Shown: positions 5,669 to 6,504 of the stretch, piece after piece
How the letters are laid out: every line of letters begins with the position of its first letter
Position numbering within the stretch: position 1 is the first letter of the stretch
Assembly (NCBI GenBank): GCA_003232715.1
Contig: QIJG01000118.1
Coordinates: 1-6,504 of the forward strand
Direction of reading: 5' to 3'
DNA from: Nitrospirota bacterium
GTDB lineage: Bacteria; Nitrospirota; Thermodesulfovibrionia; Thermodesulfovibrionales; JdFR-85
DNA length: 6,504 bases
Notes under the pieces: generated by a model
What the model saw: only the letters and a program-made list of their open reading frames with translations
Databases searched by the model: none
What the model was told of the DNA's origin: nothing
Translations under genes and position numbers: made by a program

Positions 5669-5679
5669 CTGCTTGCTGC
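5648..5679 (+). repeat. GCAGGCA repeats and hairpin across the RDD stop codon
   Basis: The motif GCAGGCA occurs three times between 5629 and 5657, forming the low-complexity end of the RDD frame. GCAGCAGGCAG (5648-5658) pairs with CTGCTTGCTGC (5669-5679) over 11 positions with one G-T pair and a 10-nt loop that contains the TAG stop. No T-run follows, so termination is possible but not shown. Confidence 0.45.
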
Positions 5680-5740
5680 AAGGTGCTCACTAACTTACTA
5701 AATGAGGTTCGGGAAATCTAATAACAACAAGAGTTGCGAG

Positions 5741-5761
5741 ACCCTGAAATTAATTCAGGGT
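5741..5761. repeat. Palindromic intergenic repeat upstream of mreB
   Basis: ACCCTGAA (5741-5748) and TTCAGGGT (5754-5761) form a perfect 8-bp stem around ATTAA. With its flanks (GAG before, GACAA after) it resembles a dispersed short repeat often seen between genes in diverse bacteria. It ends 31 bp before the mreB start and, as RNA, would leave the mreB ribosome binding site free. Confidence 0.5.
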
Positions 5762-5792
5762 GACAATTAGAGCTTCCGCAACAGGAGGATAG

Positions 5793-6504
5793 ATGTTTAT
5801 ACAGAGAATACTAGGATTGTTTTCAAATGACCTTGCCATAGACCTTGGAACAGCCAACACCTTGGTCTATGTAAAGAAGAGCGGGATCGTCTGCAACGAA
5901 CCATCGGTAGTTGTAATAAGGAAAGACAATAAAAAGACGATTGCCGTTGGAATTGAGGGAAAGAGAATGCTTGGCAAGACCCCGGCAAACATAACTACGA
6001 TAAGGCCGATGAAAGATGGCGTGATTGCGGACTTCGATGCTACAGGGGAAATGCTCAAATATTTTATCACAAAGGTTCATAACAGAAAGAGCTTTGTCTC
6101 ACCAAGGGTTATCATCGGGGTACCTTCGGGGATAACGCAGGTTGAACAGAGGGCTGTTAAAGACGCATCCCAGGCCTCCGGAGCAAGGGAGGTCTATCTC
6201 ATATCAGAACCCATGGCTGCCGCCATTGGTGTTGGTCTGCCCGTAGGTGAGCCCACAGGCAACATGATTGTCGACCTCGGAGGCGGAACCACTGATGTTG
6301 CCGTAATCTCTCTTAACGGCATTGTTTACAGCAAGGTGGTAAGGGTTGGTGGAGACAGGATGGATGAAACAATCCTGGCTTATATAAAAAGAAGATACAA
6401 CCTTATGATTGGAGAAAGATCTTCCGAGCAGATCAAGATAGAGATAGGCTCTGCCTATCCGACTGATAATACCTCCAGGGAGCTTGATATAAAAGGAAGG
6501 GACA
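5793..6504 (+). CDS. mreB: Rod-shape-determining actin homologue MreB, N-terminal part
   Basis: MreB is a bacterial actin that forms ATP-dependent filaments under the inner membrane and guides side-wall peptidoglycan synthesis. The window holds 237 codons, about two-thirds of the usual length of nearly 345, and the frame is open at the edge. The N-terminus MFIQRILGLFSNDLAIDLGTANTLV is typical: a short amphipathic membrane-binding start, then the phosphate-1 loop (residues 17-25). The connect-1 region SEPMAAAIGVGLP (138-150) and the phosphate-2 loop DLGGGTTDVAVI (161-172) are intact. The start is supported by CAGGAGG ending 4 nt before the ATG. It lies 124 bp after the RDD gene remnant; the gap holds one palindromic repeat. 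mreC and mreD would be expected beyond the right edge. Confidence 0.97.
   Translation, partial: MFIQRILGLFSNDLAIDLGTANTLVYVKKSGIVCNEPSVVVIRKDNKKTIAVGIEGKRMLGKTPANITTIRPMKDGVIADFDATGEMLKYFITKVHNRKSFVSPRVIIGVPSGITQVEQRAVKDASQASGAREVYLISEPMAAAIGVGLPVGEPTGNMIVDLGGGTTDVAVISLNGIVYSKVVRVGGDRMDETILAYIKRRYNLMIGERSSEQIKIEIGSAYPTDNTSRELDIKGRD

Noticed and set aside
5673..5701. Possible mreB promoter TTGCTG-17-TACTAA
   Set aside because: The -10 box matches only three of six consensus bases and the -35 lies in the GCAGGCA hairpin; too weak to list.

Overview
This 6.5 kb chromosomal window has two parts. On the left is a minus-strand block: the start of yajQ, a frameshifted psiE-like gene, and an AhpD-family gene interrupted by an in-frame TGA. 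On the right is a plus-strand block: lysA, dapF, a PilZ gene, dapA, a broken RDD-family gene and the first third of mreB. Strong GGAGG-type ribosome binding sites, a DAP/lysine gene cluster next to mreB, and short palindromic repeats between genes suggest a Gram-negative bacterium with peptidoglycan. Protein style and repeat types recall Nitrospirota or the former Deltaproteobacteria, but this placement is an impression from memory, not a search result.

Layout: yajQ start (1-32, -); psiE-like gene split by a frameshift (53-492, -); a gap with a long hairpin (589-630); AhpD-like gene (653-1207, -); a 385-bp divergent intergenic region holding a promoter for the left block, two palindromic repeat remnants and a possible lysA promoter; lysA (1593-2867); an 81-bp double-hairpin, MITE-like repeat (2887-2967); dapF (3015-3893); pilZ (3899-4195, its upstream GTG option overlapping the dapF stop); dapA (4271-5143); a 15-bp hairpin (5146-5180); the RDD gene remnant (5262-5668); a palindromic repeat (5741-5761); and mreB (5793 to the window end).

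The main result is the AhpD-like gene. Its catalytic motif, normally C-x-x-C-x-x-x-H, reads Cys-Phe-Tyr-(TGA)-Met-Glu-Ser-His. The reading frame continues for 102 well-conserved residues after the TGA. Beginning 18 nt after the TGA is a perfect 6-bp hairpin with a 6-nt loop whose second base is G, 24 nt from the TGA to the loop. This fits the general form of a bacterial SECIS element. The gene is best read as encoding a selenocysteine protein of 184 residues, which a standard gene caller would split in two.

lysA, dapF and dapA encode three enzymes of the diaminopimelate/lysine pathway: DapA makes the first committed step, DapF makes meso-DAP, and LysA turns it into lysine. meso-DAP also feeds peptidoglycan, so the neighbouring cell-shape gene mreB is a sensible partner. 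A c-di-GMP-type PilZ protein lies between dapF and dapA, and dapB is not in this stretch. The two frameshifted genes (psiE-like and RDD) each need one extra base to restore the frame; they could be real decay or sequence errors.
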